A stretch of 64,000 bases of DNA. Origin: JALGWA01 sp964604955 (GTDB lineage Bacteria; Arandabacterota; Arandabacteria; Arandabacterales; JALGWA01). Shown here piece by piece: positions 25,594-35,404 of this stretch. The DNA is taken from the NCBI GenBank assembly GCA_964604955.1, contig CAZSBE010000001.1, positions 1 through 64,000 on the forward strand. Reading direction: 5' to 3'. The notes below the pieces were generated by a model. That model was not told the DNA's origin, searched no databases, and was given only the letters and a program-made list of their open reading frames with translations. The position numbers and the translations under genes are program-made. The number at the start of each line of letters is the position of its first letter. Positions within the stretch are counted from its first letter, which is position 1.

Positions 25594-27456
25594 TTACCTT
25601 ATGTAGCCGAGGGCCTTGAGTTTCTTGAGAAGCTCCTCGTCCACCTCCGGCGGGGGCTCCAGCTGCTGGAGCTTGCTTGTTTCGTATGACTTCACTTTTC
25701 TTATGGGGTTGTCGTCCATGTAGGCGCCGAGTATGGCCTTTTCCAGGACCCGCCCGGGGATGTCCTCAGGCACGGGCAGCCCCAGGAGGTATAGCACAGT
25801 GGGAGCGATGTCGTAGACGCTCGCGCCGCTCAGGTTGAGCCCCTTCCTGAAAGGCTTCCCGTACATCAAGAGAATCCCGGGTTCGGGGTAATGATGGGCA
25901 TTGCCGTTCATCACGTGACCGTGGTCCGATACGATGATCAGGACGTCGTCCGGCCCCAGCCAGTCGACCCAGTGCTGCATGAGCCTGTCGTGGAAGATGT
26001 AGGTGCTGTCGATGACTCCGCCGAGGCACTGGACGAGCCCGGGAGACGTGAAGCGCTCAAGGTACCGGGTCATCGGGAACCTCGCGGGCTCGTGAGACAA
26101 CGAGTGCTCATAGTAGAAAAGATGCTCGATGGCGTCGATGCTGGTGAGCCCGATCGCCATGAAGGTCGGGTCGAGCGTTGCGAAGAGGCTCTCTGCGGCT
26201 ACCTGGTACTTGAGATCGGTGCTAGTGAAGTGCTTGAGAAGGCTCATCCTGGTCGTCGCCTTGGGGTCGACTGCAAGCGATTCAACTTCACATGATACGA
26301 AATTCTCGAGGTCGGCGGCCGGCGCTCCCCTCGTAATGTCCCTGACGTAGTTCGAGAGCTCGGGCGGGTACACGTAATTCTCCGGCCTGTCGTAGTGGAG
26401 CCTGTCGGAAACCATGAAGCCGTTCACTTTCTCGACGGGCCAGGTGTAGCGCCATCCGACTATGCCGACGTCGATATTCATGTCTCCGGCTATGTTCCAG
26501 AGCGACCTCACCTTCCTGTGGCTGGGCCCGAGGGGGCGCGAGCTCCCGAACCCCATGGCATTGAGCTTTATGAAGATCTCGGGAAGCATCATGCGCGTGG
26601 GGCAGGGAAAAGCGGAAATCCCTTCAGTCATACCCGGGTAGGCGTAGTTGATGAAACCGCCTACGCCGTGCCTCAAGGGCGGATGGCCGGTAGCCAGGGT
26701 CGTCCAAACGGGGGGGGAGACAGTCGGCGAAAGGGTCGCCAGGTGGCCGCGCACGCCGTTCCTGACAAGGTGCTTGTATGCGGGGAGCTTCCGCTGCGTT
26801 ATGAGCGAATCGATTATGCCCCATGTCGCCCCGTCGTCTACTATGACAAGCACGCGGTCGACGCCGCCCTGGCGAACCGGCAGGCCGGCCTCTTCGGGCG
26901 TATACGTCTTCACACCGAGTGTGGGGGTCGAGAGGATGCTGACGATGACCGCGACGGCAAGGCATCCGAGTGCCAGGCCGTAGAGCCCCAGTCTCACCCG
27001 CCTGACGCGCCAGAACCTGGACAGCAGGTATGCAATACCTCCCGCGAGCGCACCGGCGGCGACGCAGCCTACGGCCAGCGCCACCGTGATCATGAAGCTC
27101 TTGGTGGGTGTGTAGATGAGGTGGGGCGCGCGTTTATCCAGAAACTGGTGACATCCGTAACATGCTCCGAACCTGTCGATGAAGAGCAGAATGGTGGTGA
27201 GCACGGTGATGATCAGGAAGACGGCCTTGCCGGGGTCGAGTTTCCGCCACCATCCGACGGCGGCAATCACCGTCGTGAGCGCCGCTCCGCATATCCCGAA
27301 CAGGAACGTCGACCAGAAGAGCAGGAGAATAAGACTGAGCGGGGACTTCCACAGGTAGTTCACTCCGGCAAGCTCGAGTCCCACAAGGAAACCGATATAG
27401 CCCGCGGGGACGAACCCCAATACGAGAATGAATTTAAGGTGCTTCAGACCCGGCAC
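25594..27456 (-). CDS. Membrane-anchored alkaline-phosphatase-superfamily phosphodiesterase
   Basis: This 620-residue protein has about five N-terminal membrane helices (to about residue 185) and a type I phosphodiesterase/nucleotide pyrophosphatase domain in the periplasm. Visible motifs are RVLVIVDDGATWG (first metal Asp), PTVSPPVWTTLATGHPP (Thr nucleophile), and VSDHGHVMNGNAHH (metal Asp, His, His). It ends LKKLKALGYIR, a tail common to sulfatase-like proteins of such lineages. It likely cleaves a phosphodiester on a lipid or glycan. The GTG start is two bases past the protease stop, with GGAG overlapping the start codon, so an internal TTG may be used. A second copy lies at 29987-32194. 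Confidence 0.85.
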   Translation of the reverse strand: MPGLKHLKFILVLGFVPAGYIGFLVGLELAGVNYLWKSPLSLILLLFWSTFLFGICGAALTTVIAAVGWWRKLDPGKAVFLIITVLTTILLFIDRFGACYGCHQFLDKRAPHLIYTPTKSFMITVALAVGCVAAGALAGGIAYLLSRFWRVRRVRLGLYGLALGCLAVAVIVSILSTPTLGVKTYTPEEAGLPVRQGGVDRVLVIVDDGATWGIIDSLITQRKLPAYKHLVRNGVRGHLATLSPTVSPPVWTTLATGHPPLRHGVGGFINYAYPGMTEGISAFPCPTRMMLPEIFIKLNAMGFGSSRPLGPSHRKVRSLWNIAGDMNIDVGIVGWRYTWPVEKVNGFMVSDRLHYDRPENYVYPPELSNYVRDITRGAPAADLENFVSCEVESLAVDPKATTRMSLLKHFTSTDLKYQVAAESLFATLDPTFMAIGLTSIDAIEHLFYYEHSLSHEPARFPMTRYLERFTSPGLVQCLGGVIDSTYIFHDRLMQHWVDWLGPDDVLIIVSDHGHVMNGNAHHYPEPGILLMYGKPFRKGLNLSGASVYDIAPTVLYLLGLPVPEDIPGRVLEKAILGAYMDDNPIRKVKSYETSKLQQLEPPPEVDEELLKKLKALGYIR

Positions 27457-27458
27457 TC

Positions 27459-29828
27459 CTATCTCAGGAACACGAACTTGGTCGAGATTGTGTCATTCCC
27501 GTCGGAAATCTTCAAGAAGTAAATCCCCGCCGGGACCGCTGAGCCCCGGCCTGACCGGCCGTCCCAGGTGACGGTATTGTGTGAAGTCGTGGTTTTCTCA
27601 ACCGGTATCGAGCTCACCTGGCGCCCGCACGCGTCGTATATCTCGATGACTCCACCGCGGGCCGCCGCCCCGGTCCCGGGAAGAGCATACTCCACGATGA
27701 CACTGCCGGAAGCCGGGTTGGGGCGTACTATCATGCTCAGCGGAAGCACCGCCCCGGGGCTCACGCCCGCATCGCCCTCGCTGACGTGAGTCGTTCCGAG
27801 ATACGGAAGGTAGCCGTTCCTGGTTACCGTCACCGTCATGTCTCCCGAGTCCACCGGGGATATGGCGAAAGAGACAAGCCCGTCGCCGGTGGTTTCGGCG
27901 ACCTCGTAGAGGTCGTTCTTCTTCCACAGGCACACCCTCGCGCCGGTGAGCGGCGTGCCGGCATTCGTAACATAAACGCTGAAAGACTGTGATCCCGGGT
28001 CGATGTCGGTGTCGTGCTGGGCGAAGAGCGTAAGCGGCGTATCCAGCCACACAGGCGTCTCCGGGCATCCGAACAGGTTGGACGTGAACTGAGTCCAGCG
28101 GTCGGTCCCGTTGTAACCCGAACTCGGCACCCGCTGCGCCTTGGCGTCGGCGTGGATGATACCCAGGTGCTGATGCCCGCGCGTGAACATCGACTTGAAG
28201 AACTCCCGGTCGTAGAGCTCCCCGGTGCCATATCCCGGGCTGCCCGGCCAGTACCACCCGTAACGCGAGTTGCCTACGAAGAAACCGCCGCCGCCGGGCG
28301 ACTCGATGAACGACCGCCCGAAACATCCGAACAGGCCCTCGAAGTTGCCGGGATCGCAGGCGACCGTATAGAGAACGCAGTAGCGCGGGGCGTTCGTGAG
28401 CGCCGTCGCGTCTTCCTTGTTGAGCACGTTCGGGCCGATCGATATGAGTGAGTTGTTGCCGTGGCCGTCGTGGTTGACGAACCCCTGTCCCGAGTTGAGA
28501 GCGTTCATGGCCGAGGTCTTGTTGAGATTGCCGCTCGATTCATAGAGCTTGGTGATCGGACTGAAGCGAGCCGGCACGGACTCGGTGTCTATGAGGTTCT
28601 TGGCTATTCCGCCGTCGGTCTGCGCGTCCGCGTACTCGGCGAGGAAGAGCATGTCGAGCTGGTAGTCGGCCGGATAAGAGTGAAAGCCCTCATAGGTAAG
28701 GATCTTCTCCACCGCAACCGCGACGGCTTCTCCCGTATTACAGGGTATCCTCCCGACCCACACGTCGGAGTAGAGGTCGGTATTGTCGGAAGTCTCGCCC
28801 CACAGGCCGTCGCCGTCCGCGTTCCAGTCGCCGTCGAGGTCTGCGAAGTAGAGATCGCAGGGGATACCTTCGTCGACCGTCCCCCCGACCGAGCAGTAGC
28901 AGCCCCTTATCTGGGCCTTCGGGGCAGCCATCGTAACCAGGACCCAGGCCGTGCCGTGGTTGAGGTAATAGTCGAGAACGCAGTTCCTGAGTTTCTCGGC
29001 GTCGTCGCGGCCGCTGTACGCAGCCAGTATGTCTGCGGTAGTGACTATCTCGGCGGGGACGCCCTTTCTCGTCTTCCATTCCCGCAGCAGCTCGTATTCG
29101 TCGGCGTGGTTCTGGAGGGCGACAATAAGGTACTCGGTCGCGACTGACGGGTCTAGCGAGGCGCCGGAGAAATCGGCATACAGGTCATCTCCGTTCTCGA
29201 CCAGTCCCTCCACGACGCTGTTCCTGAGTTTCCGGACCGCCTCGGTCTCCAGGGGAACAGGGGCTTCTTCCGCGGCACCGGTGAGCTCTACCACGAGTTC
29301 CATGCCGGTGTTCAGGATTACTTCCCCGGCCGCCGGTACGTACTGGACCGGGAAGACACGCACGCTGGCTATCTTCCTGCCGGCCATGTAGCCGGTACTG
29401 ACATCGGAGACCGGCGAGGTGGGGTAAGCCTCAGAGGAGGAGTAAACCGCCTCGTCCGGCAACGCGTATTCCCGGGGGAAGCCTTTCGTAAGAGGCATCT
29501 CCGGCTGGGCCGGCATTATAAGATACGTTCCCGGGAGCGTAGTCCTTTCCACGGAATCCAGCCTTACCTGCTTCACCTCCATGCCCCTGGGGACATAGAA
29601 GCTCACGGTCCTTACCGGGAGGCAGGGGAGGCCGGTCTCCCTCGTGAAATCCAGTCCGGGCATGCCTATGAGGTCGTACGGTTCGCCTGCCACGAGCCGC
29701 TCCGCGACCTGGAGATTCTCCTGGCCGAAGCGAAGGGGTATGGCGGCAAGTTCACCGTCCGCCGCCGGGGAAACGCCCGTGAGAACAAACAGGATGAGGC
29801 CCAGGGCCAGGAAGGGAGCTGCTTTCAT
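27459..29828 (-). CDS. Gingipain-like cysteine protease (peptidase C25) with FlgD-like sorting domain
   Basis: This 789-residue protein has a signal peptide, an N-terminal beta-rich pro-region, then the C25 caspase-like fold: EYLIVALQNHADEYELLREW, the catalytic His in NHDGHGNN (about residue 456) and Cys in YTVACDPGNFE (about 491). The C-terminus is an Ig-like region plus a FlgD/T9SS-type domain (RPNPASGSVIVEYAL) ending in TKFVFLR. Gingipains are exported by T9SS; here the sorting domain fits, but no T9SS gene is in the window. ATG 29828 has AGGAG upstream and follows a consensus promoter at 29883-29911. It heads a likely three-gene operon with a phosphodiesterase and an FHA-GAF-SpoIIE protein. 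Confidence 0.88.
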   Translation of the reverse strand: MKAAPFLALGLILFVLTGVSPAADGELAAIPLRFGQENLQVAERLVAGEPYDLIGMPGLDFTRETGLPCLPVRTVSFYVPRGMEVKQVRLDSVERTTLPGTYLIMPAQPEMPLTKGFPREYALPDEAVYSSSEAYPTSPVSDVSTGYMAGRKIASVRVFPVQYVPAAGEVILNTGMELVVELTGAAEEAPVPLETEAVRKLRNSVVEGLVENGDDLYADFSGASLDPSVATEYLIVALQNHADEYELLREWKTRKGVPAEIVTTADILAAYSGRDDAEKLRNCVLDYYLNHGTAWVLVTMAAPKAQIRGCYCSVGGTVDEGIPCDLYFADLDGDWNADGDGLWGETSDNTDLYSDVWVGRIPCNTGEAVAVAVEKILTYEGFHSYPADYQLDMLFLAEYADAQTDGGIAKNLIDTESVPARFSPITKLYESSGNLNKTSAMNALNSGQGFVNHDGHGNNSLISIGPNVLNKEDATALTNAPRYCVLYTVACDPGNFEGLFGCFGRSFIESPGGGGFFVGNSRYGWYWPGSPGYGTGELYDREFFKSMFTRGHQHLGIIHADAKAQRVPSSGYNGTDRWTQFTSNLFGCPETPVWLDTPLTLFAQHDTDIDPGSQSFSVYVTNAGTPLTGARVCLWKKNDLYEVAETTGDGLVSFAISPVDSGDMTVTVTRNGYLPYLGTTHVSEGDAGVSPGAVLPLSMIVRPNPASGSVIVEYALPGTGAAARGGVIEIYDACGRQVSSIPVEKTTTSHNTVTWDGRSGRGSAVPAGIYFLKISDGNDTISTKFVFLR

Positions 29829-29882
29829 TTCGGGTCTCCTATCGGTATGTCGGTTTGCGCAGAACGGATCCCACACTATTTA

Positions 29883-29911
29883 ATCATATCGCAAAATCCA
29901 GCCTAAGTCAA
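29883..29911 (-). promoter_or_regulatory. Strong sigma70-type promoter for the gingipain-like operon
   Basis: On the minus strand TTGACT is followed after exactly 17 nt by TATGAT. The predicted start near 29876 leaves a leader of about 48 nt before the ATG at 29828. It lies in the divergent gap shared with the phosphodiesterase gene at 29987. Confidence 0.72.
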
Positions 29912-29986
29912 AACATGACGCGCGGCCAGGCCGGCCGGAATTAAGTGTTGTATCGCCTGCCGTTTTCAATGAGAATCAGGTTGGAT

Positions 29987-32194
29987 ATGGAAAACGCGAA
30001 ACCGAGAATTTCCGCATTCGAGATCATGGTGGCCGGCATACTGACGGGGCTTCTCTATTTCATAGCGTGTCTCGTGCTCATGTTCCCTTCCGAGCAACTC
30101 GCCCTCCTCGGGGGCGGCTTCATGAAATTGAACCTCTTTGCCTACTCGGCGGCCTTCTGGGTTGTCGCCTTCACGGCGCTGGCCGCGCTTCTCGCCCTGG
30201 TCACGTTTCCGATTGTCGCCATTGCGGGGAAGAGATGGTCGGTTGTCGTCGCGCGCATGATCATGTATTTCGCGCTGGCGGCGTCCTTCACCATGGGCTT
30301 CGCGGTGTGGACGTACTACATGAACGCGGCGCCGCTCCTGCCCCGGTACGTTTTGATGAACGACATCATGAACGTCGCTCTCCTGGTCGCGCTCTCATCC
30401 GGTGCGTTCGCTTTCGGGATGAGTTTCATCGTGACCTTCCGGCTGGGATCCGCCTCGAGATGGCTCGCGCCGCACAGGCGCCTCGCGAGGGGGATTCTCC
30501 TGGCCTGCGTCGCTTACGTCATCTTCGCGAACCTCGCGACGCCCCTCATCACGCATGAAAGTTCCGGCGGGGCAGGGGATGGGGATGGGCACGCGGCGCC
30601 AGCCAGACGGGTCGTGGTCCTGGGCCTGGACGCGGGCACCTGGAATGTCGCGCTTCCTTTCATTGAGGCAGGCGACCTGCCCACCATGAAACACATGATG
30701 GACACGGGGGCTTACGGTTATCTTGCTACCTACGGCCACCAGTTTACCCCTATGGTATGGACGAGCATGGCGACGGGAAAGACCGTCGACAAGCACGGCG
30801 TGCGGCACTTCGGCAACCTGAGCGGCGACTGGAACGCCGCTCCTGTCTGGTCCATAATCTCCGACGCGGGCATGAAGGTGGCAGTCGTAAACTGGGTATG
30901 CACCTGGCCGCCGTTCAAGGTCAACGGGGCCTTCATATCCAAGGTCATAGCGCCGCAGCCCGACCGGACCTATTTCTCACCCGAATTCGAGTATCTTAAG
31001 CCGGCCGCCGACTCGATTCTTTCCCGGTGGGATTACGAGGTCCCCCGTGACGACGCGGGCAGGATCGCCTATGCCGAACACGAGATGTCATATCTTGCCC
31101 GGTTGGACGATGAAATCGTCTCCAGGATTTCTCCGGATTTTGTAGCGCACTATTACTACTCGCCGGACATGGTCGGACATTTCTTCTGGAAGGACATGGA
31201 CCCCGGTATGCTGAACGGGCGCGACTGGCTTGGGGAGGAGGCGGAGCCCCATCGCGCGCATGTGATAAGGGATGTGTGGGTCGCCTCCGACAGGTTACTC
31301 GCCCGGCTCATGCAACACTACGGTGACGGCGCCACCTACTTCGTCCTGTCCGACCACGGCATGCGGCCCGTAACGCGGCGCATGGCCGGCCTCAAGATGA
31401 ACTCCCTTCTGGAAGCCCTGGGCTACGTGACAATGGTCGCGGGAGAGGTCGACCGCGGTGTTTCCACTTGCTACGAGCTGGAAGGGCCGCCCCATTTCAG
31501 GTTCGACATCAAGATAAACCCGTCCGCCTACTCGGGAGGCGAGGAGGACTTCGCCGCGGTGAGAGATCGGATAGAGGCCGACCTCATGGCGCTCAGGGTC
31601 AGAGAGACCGGCCGCCTCATCTTCACGGCGGCGGAACCGTCCGATTCCCCTGCCCCCGACGGTGAGCCGGACCTCGTGGTGTATGCATCCGATGTTATCC
31701 TCGATCTCTCTAACCGGGACAGGCACGTGGTCGCCGGCGGCGCGGACCTCCCGCTGGCTGACCTTCTCGCTCCGCACCCCTGGTCCGGAAGGCACCGCGC
31801 CCGCGGCATGTTTCTGGCGAGCGGGCCGGCAATCAATCACCGCTACACCGGCGCGTACATCGTCGACGATCCTTATACCTCCATCTTCAGCTACGTAAAC
31901 GGTGTCATGCCGGGTCCGACATCCCTTGCGCCGCTACTCAGGGCCCTCCACCTGATCGACGCCGCCACGACTCTGGATACCACCCCCACGTTCCTCTATC
32001 TTCTAGGGCTGCCCGTGGCCGAGGACATGGACGGCCGCGTACTCGGCGAGCTCATAACGGGCGACTTCCGCAGGGATAACCCGGTGAAAACCGTGCCGGG
32101 ATACGGCCAGGGCTCGATAACAGAGGTCGATGACGAGAGAATCGACGAGGAGCAGCTGAAGGAGCGCCTGAAGGCCCTCGGCTATATTCAGTAA
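29987..32194 (+). CDS. Second membrane-anchored AP-superfamily phosphodiesterase
   Basis: This 735-residue protein has five predicted N-terminal helices (MVAGILTGLLYFIACLVLMF first) and a phosphodiesterase domain: VVVLGLDAGTWNVALPFIEA (metal Asp), FTPMVWTSMATGKTVDKHGV (Thr nucleophile), FVLSDHGMRPV (metal Asp-His). It ends LKERLKALGYIQ, like the paralogue at 25594-27456. Start is uncertain: a TTG at 29945, ATG 29969 and ATG 29987 are in frame; 29987 is used because it precedes the hydrophobic region closely, though its ribosome site is weak. It is divergent from the gingipain-like operon and precedes a sulfatase-like gene by 34 nt. Confidence 0.82.
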   Translation: MENAKPRISAFEIMVAGILTGLLYFIACLVLMFPSEQLALLGGGFMKLNLFAYSAAFWVVAFTALAALLALVTFPIVAIAGKRWSVVVARMIMYFALAASFTMGFAVWTYYMNAAPLLPRYVLMNDIMNVALLVALSSGAFAFGMSFIVTFRLGSASRWLAPHRRLARGILLACVAYVIFANLATPLITHESSGGAGDGDGHAAPARRVVVLGLDAGTWNVALPFIEAGDLPTMKHMMDTGAYGYLATYGHQFTPMVWTSMATGKTVDKHGVRHFGNLSGDWNAAPVWSIISDAGMKVAVVNWVCTWPPFKVNGAFISKVIAPQPDRTYFSPEFEYLKPAADSILSRWDYEVPRDDAGRIAYAEHEMSYLARLDDEIVSRISPDFVAHYYYSPDMVGHFFWKDMDPGMLNGRDWLGEEAEPHRAHVIRDVWVASDRLLARLMQHYGDGATYFVLSDHGMRPVTRRMAGLKMNSLLEALGYVTMVAGEVDRGVSTCYELEGPPHFRFDIKINPSAYSGGEEDFAAVRDRIEADLMALRVRETGRLIFTAAEPSDSPAPDGEPDLVVYASDVILDLSNRDRHVVAGGADLPLADLLAPHPWSGRHRARGMFLASGPAINHRYTGAYIVDDPYTSIFSYVNGVMPGPTSLAPLLRALHLIDAATTLDTTPTFLYLLGLPVAEDMDGRVLGELITGDFRRDNPVKTVPGYGQGSITEVDDERIDEEQLKERLKALGYIQ

Positions 32195-32228
32195 AGCAGC
32201 CCGCGGGATTGCCGATAATTACAATGAG

Positions 32229-33557
32229 ATGCGAGCACATGCAAGACCATATCAAGTAGTCCTAATAACCATTGATGCTCTGCGCGCCGACCACCTCGGC
32301 TGCTACGGTTATAAGAGGGACACCAGCCCGACGATCGACCGGGTCGCGACCGAGAACGTGATGCTGGACTGGGTCTTCAGCCCCAACTCATTTGCCCTGT
32401 CATCGCATTACTCGATGATGACGTCGCTCTATCCCAGCTTCCACTCCATCAGGTTCCGGGGCGGCGGGTGCGGCAGCCTCGAGGCGGCCGAGCCAACCGC
32501 CGCCGAGGTGCTCTCAAAGAACGGTTTCGCCGCCGGCGCATTCATAAGTTCGTCCGTCCTCGGGGGGGCCAACGCGATGCCCATAACCAGGGGCTTCGAT
32601 GTCTACGACGAGGAGACCACGCATCGCGAGTCGGGCAGGAACGGCGAGATGCGAAGGTGGGCGAAGGACACCAACACGGCTGCGGTCGAGTGGATGGCGA
32701 AGCATAAGAGGGAACGCTTCTTCTGCTGGGTGCATTACATGGACGCGCACGGGCCCTATGACGCCCCGCATCCCTTCGGCGACCATTTCCTCAAAGAGAT
32801 CGAGCATCTCCCTGCGCGGAGCCTCGAAGTCGTCGAAGACGGCGCGACCGGCGGGATTCCGGCCTACCAGGTTCTGAACCCCCGCACCGACGGCTTCGGC
32901 AATTTCTTAAGCTATGAAGACAACTACCACTGTTACGCTGCGCGTTATGACGGCGGCATAAGGTATGTGGACTCATGCGTTGCAAGGCTCATAGAAGATC
33001 TCGTGCGGCTCGGGATCTACGACAATGTTCTCCTCGTGATAACGTCCAACCACGGCGAGGCCATGGGTGAGAACGACGTCTACTTCTGCCACGGTCTCAC
33101 GGTGGGGCTGGACCAGATCCGGGTGCCGCTGATTTTCCGCTTCCCGGAGAAGTCGGGCATCGCGCCTGCGAGGCTGGGCGCGCATTCCAGCCTTATCGAT
33201 ATCGCGCCGACCGTCCTCGATTTCGTCGGCGCCCAGATGCATGGAGCCCAGGGCGTTTCCCTGCTGCCGCTGTTCCGGGGTGATGACGGCCACCGCTTCG
33301 ACGGCCGAATCGTCTTCTCGGAAATCCAGACGCAGGTGGCCGCCATGGACATGCAGCACCAGGTCCTCATGGGAAGAGGCGTCCCCGAAGACCTCCAGTT
33401 CCCGTACCACCACCCCGAAGCTCCCCATCAGAACCGGGTCGCCGCCTACCGCGGGCCCGGCAACCGCGCTCCCGAAAACGTTTTTTCCAGACTCGGCGCG
33501 CTCGCCATGGAGTTCGACGCCCGGGCCCGAGAGACCGCCCGGCCCGTAGAGGTCTGA
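32229..33557 (+). CDS. Sulfatase-like protein with degenerate active site
   Basis: This 442-residue protein has no signal peptide or membrane helix. It shows the sulfatase fold: VVLITIDALRADHLGCYGYK (first metal Asp), FCWVHYMDAHGPYDAP, and SNHGEAMGENDVYFCHG near the end. The nucleophile region reads SPNSFALSSHYSMMTSLYP. The formylglycine motif (C/S-x-P-x-R) is absent, and the Thr of the alternative type (TLPSH) is Ala. The family's SDHGE is SNHGE, so a metal-ligand Asp is Asn. Both changes argue for weak or no hydrolysis; a binding or regulatory role is possible. It follows the phosphodiesterase gene in the same direction. Confidence 0.75.
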   Translation: MRAHARPYQVVLITIDALRADHLGCYGYKRDTSPTIDRVATENVMLDWVFSPNSFALSSHYSMMTSLYPSFHSIRFRGGGCGSLEAAEPTAAEVLSKNGFAAGAFISSSVLGGANAMPITRGFDVYDEETTHRESGRNGEMRRWAKDTNTAAVEWMAKHKRERFFCWVHYMDAHGPYDAPHPFGDHFLKEIEHLPARSLEVVEDGATGGIPAYQVLNPRTDGFGNFLSYEDNYHCYAARYDGGIRYVDSCVARLIEDLVRLGIYDNVLLVITSNHGEAMGENDVYFCHGLTVGLDQIRVPLIFRFPEKSGIAPARLGAHSSLIDIAPTVLDFVGAQMHGAQGVSLLPLFRGDDGHRFDGRIVFSEIQTQVAAMDMQHQVLMGRGVPEDLQFPYHHPEAPHQNRVAAYRGPGNRAPENVFSRLGALAMEFDARARETARPVEV

Positions 33558-33659
33558 GTCCCGGGCATCAAGCCTGGACTATCGACTCGCAGCCAATTTA
33601 GGACCCCATCATCTGCGGGATGTGTTATCGTGTCTTGATCTTGAACGCGGGAGTCCGGT

Positions 33660-34589
33660 GTGATTCAGTCAGCCCCAATAGGCGAAATAGCGGCCTTATT
33701 CGTTTCGGTGCTGTGGACGGCATGCTCGATACTCTTCGCGGCCGCCGGCCGGCGCATAGGCGCGCTGAGCGTCAACGCCTACCGCATAGCAATGGCGGTC
33801 GGCCTGCTGGGCGGCGTGCATCTGCTCCGCTTTGGAACGCTCGTACCCCCGGCGAGCGACGCCCAGTGGTTCTACCTGGGCCTCTCGGGAGTCATCGGGC
33901 TCGCCCTGGGCGACTTCGGTTATTTCGGCGCGCTCGTTCTCATCGGCCCGCGCAGGGGCGTGCTCCTGATGGCGCTCGCGCCGATATGGTCAGCCCTCGC
34001 CGCCTACTTCGTGCTTGGCGAGGTTCTGGGAGCATGGACCATCGTCGGAATAGCGGTCACCCTGACCGGCGTCGCCGTCGTGGTTCTCGAGAGGGAGGAC
34101 GTGAGGGACGTAAACGCCATCCCCCGGAAGCAGAGAATCTACGGGCTTCTGAGCGGCTTCGGCGGCTCGCTCGGGCAGGGGCTGGGGCTGGTTGTATCCA
34201 AGTACGGCATGGTGGTTGCGGGGGGCGCGGGAGCGGGCCCGCTGAACCCGCTGTCGGCTACACTCGTGAGAATGGTCATAGCCGCTGCATTCGTCTGGGC
34301 AGTCGTCGTGCTCTCCGGCAGGCTGCCGCTGGTGCTGCGCAAGCGGCATGACGGGGGGGCCCTGCTGCGGACCTTCGCCGGTGCCGTGAGCGGTCCCTTT
34401 GCGGGCGTATGGCTGTCCATGGTGGCCATAACCTACGCGCAGGCGGGCGTGGCGGCCACCCTGATGGCGCTCATGCCCGTCATGGTGATTCCGGTGGTGC
34501 GCTTGATTTACGGGGAGAAGACCAGCACCCGCGGTATAGTAGGCGCCTGTACGGCCGTCATCGGAGTGGCCATCCTGTTCCTCGTTTGA
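33660..34589 (+). CDS. EamA family (drug/metabolite transporter) membrane protein
   Basis: This 309-residue protein has ten predicted helices in two EamA repeats, with typical phrases GLALGDFGYFGALVLIGPRRGV and LMALMPVMVIPVVRLIYGEK. Such proteins move small metabolites or amino acids across the inner membrane; the substrate cannot be predicted. The start is a GTG at 33660 with GGAG upstream. It is followed by a convergent TauE-like exporter. Confidence 0.85.
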   Translation: MIQSAPIGEIAALFVSVLWTACSILFAAAGRRIGALSVNAYRIAMAVGLLGGVHLLRFGTLVPPASDAQWFYLGLSGVIGLALGDFGYFGALVLIGPRRGVLLMALAPIWSALAAYFVLGEVLGAWTIVGIAVTLTGVAVVVLEREDVRDVNAIPRKQRIYGLLSGFGGSLGQGLGLVVSKYGMVVAGGAGAGPLNPLSATLVRMVIAAAFVWAVVVLSGRLPLVLRKRHDGGALLRTFAGAVSGPFAGVWLSMVAITYAQAGVAATLMALMPVMVIPVVRLIYGEKTSTRGIVGACTAVIGVAILFLV

Positions 34590-34635
34590 CCCTCCGGCCC
34601 ACGTCTATGCCTGCCGGGCAAAGAAACCCGCCGCC

Positions 34636-35382
34636 TCAGACCAGTCTGTGGAGGCCGGTGAGTATGGCCATCACGGCGGCCGCCATGACTATGACCAGCG
34701 TGATGCGACGAAACGTCCGCTCCGAGACGCGGTCGACGAGTTTCGAACCGGTAAGCCCCCCGAGCGCGAGCGCCGGCGCGAGAAGCAGGAACAGCCTGAA
34801 TACCTCCGCGGTCAGGAGCCCTCCGGCACGGTAGAAGGGGATCGCGGCCAGGTTGATGCAGAGGAAATAGGCCACGAGGTTGGCCCGGAAGGAGCGCTTG
34901 TCGAGACCCAGGTTGCTCAGGAAGATGATGACCGGCGGCCCGCCGATGCCCACGCTGCCGTTAAGGACGCCGCCCGCCGCCCCTACCAGGACTGAGCCCA
35001 GGCGTTCTCTCCTGATCTCGCGGCGGAACCCCAGGAGCAACGCCACCGCGAAGAGGAGTATCACCACGCCGATCGCGACGCGGAGAACATCGGCATCCAC
35101 CGCGACCAGGACGTAAGTCCCCAGAGGCAGCCCGGCGACGCCAGCGAGAACCAGGGGCAGGACTCTCCCCGGATCGATCTCTTTCCTCACGCCGTAGACG
35201 AGAGCCATGTTGACCAGCGAGTTCATCAGAAGCACGACCGGGACCACGGTGCTCGGTGGCGCTACCAGCACCAGGGTGGCGACTGCTGCCAGGGAGAAAC
35301 CGAAGCCCGTCAGCCCCTTGACGCATCCGCCGGCGTACACGCACAGGGCGCTGTAGATGATGGCGTATGTGGAAATAGGCAT
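34636..35382 (-). CDS. Sulfite exporter TauE/SafE family protein
   Basis: This 248-residue protein has eight predicted membrane helices in two homologous halves, with GCVKGLTGFGFSLAAVATL at the start and AAGGVLNGSVGIGGPPVIIF in the second half, the marks of the TauE/SafE family. Members export sulfite, sulfoacetate or related anions. It follows the flavoprotein gene by 22 nt on the same strand, so the two probably form an operon. Confidence 0.87.
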   Translation of the reverse strand: MPISTYAIIYSALCVYAGGCVKGLTGFGFSLAAVATLVLVAPPSTVVPVVLLMNSLVNMALVYGVRKEIDPGRVLPLVLAGVAGLPLGTYVLVAVDADVLRVAIGVVILLFAVALLLGFRREIRRERLGSVLVGAAGGVLNGSVGIGGPPVIIFLSNLGLDKRSFRANLVAYFLCINLAAIPFYRAGGLLTAEVFRLFLLLAPALALGGLTGSKLVDRVSERTFRRITLVIVMAAAVMAILTGLHRLV

Positions 35383-35404
35383 AGGCCGTCCCGGTATGTG
35401 CGCC

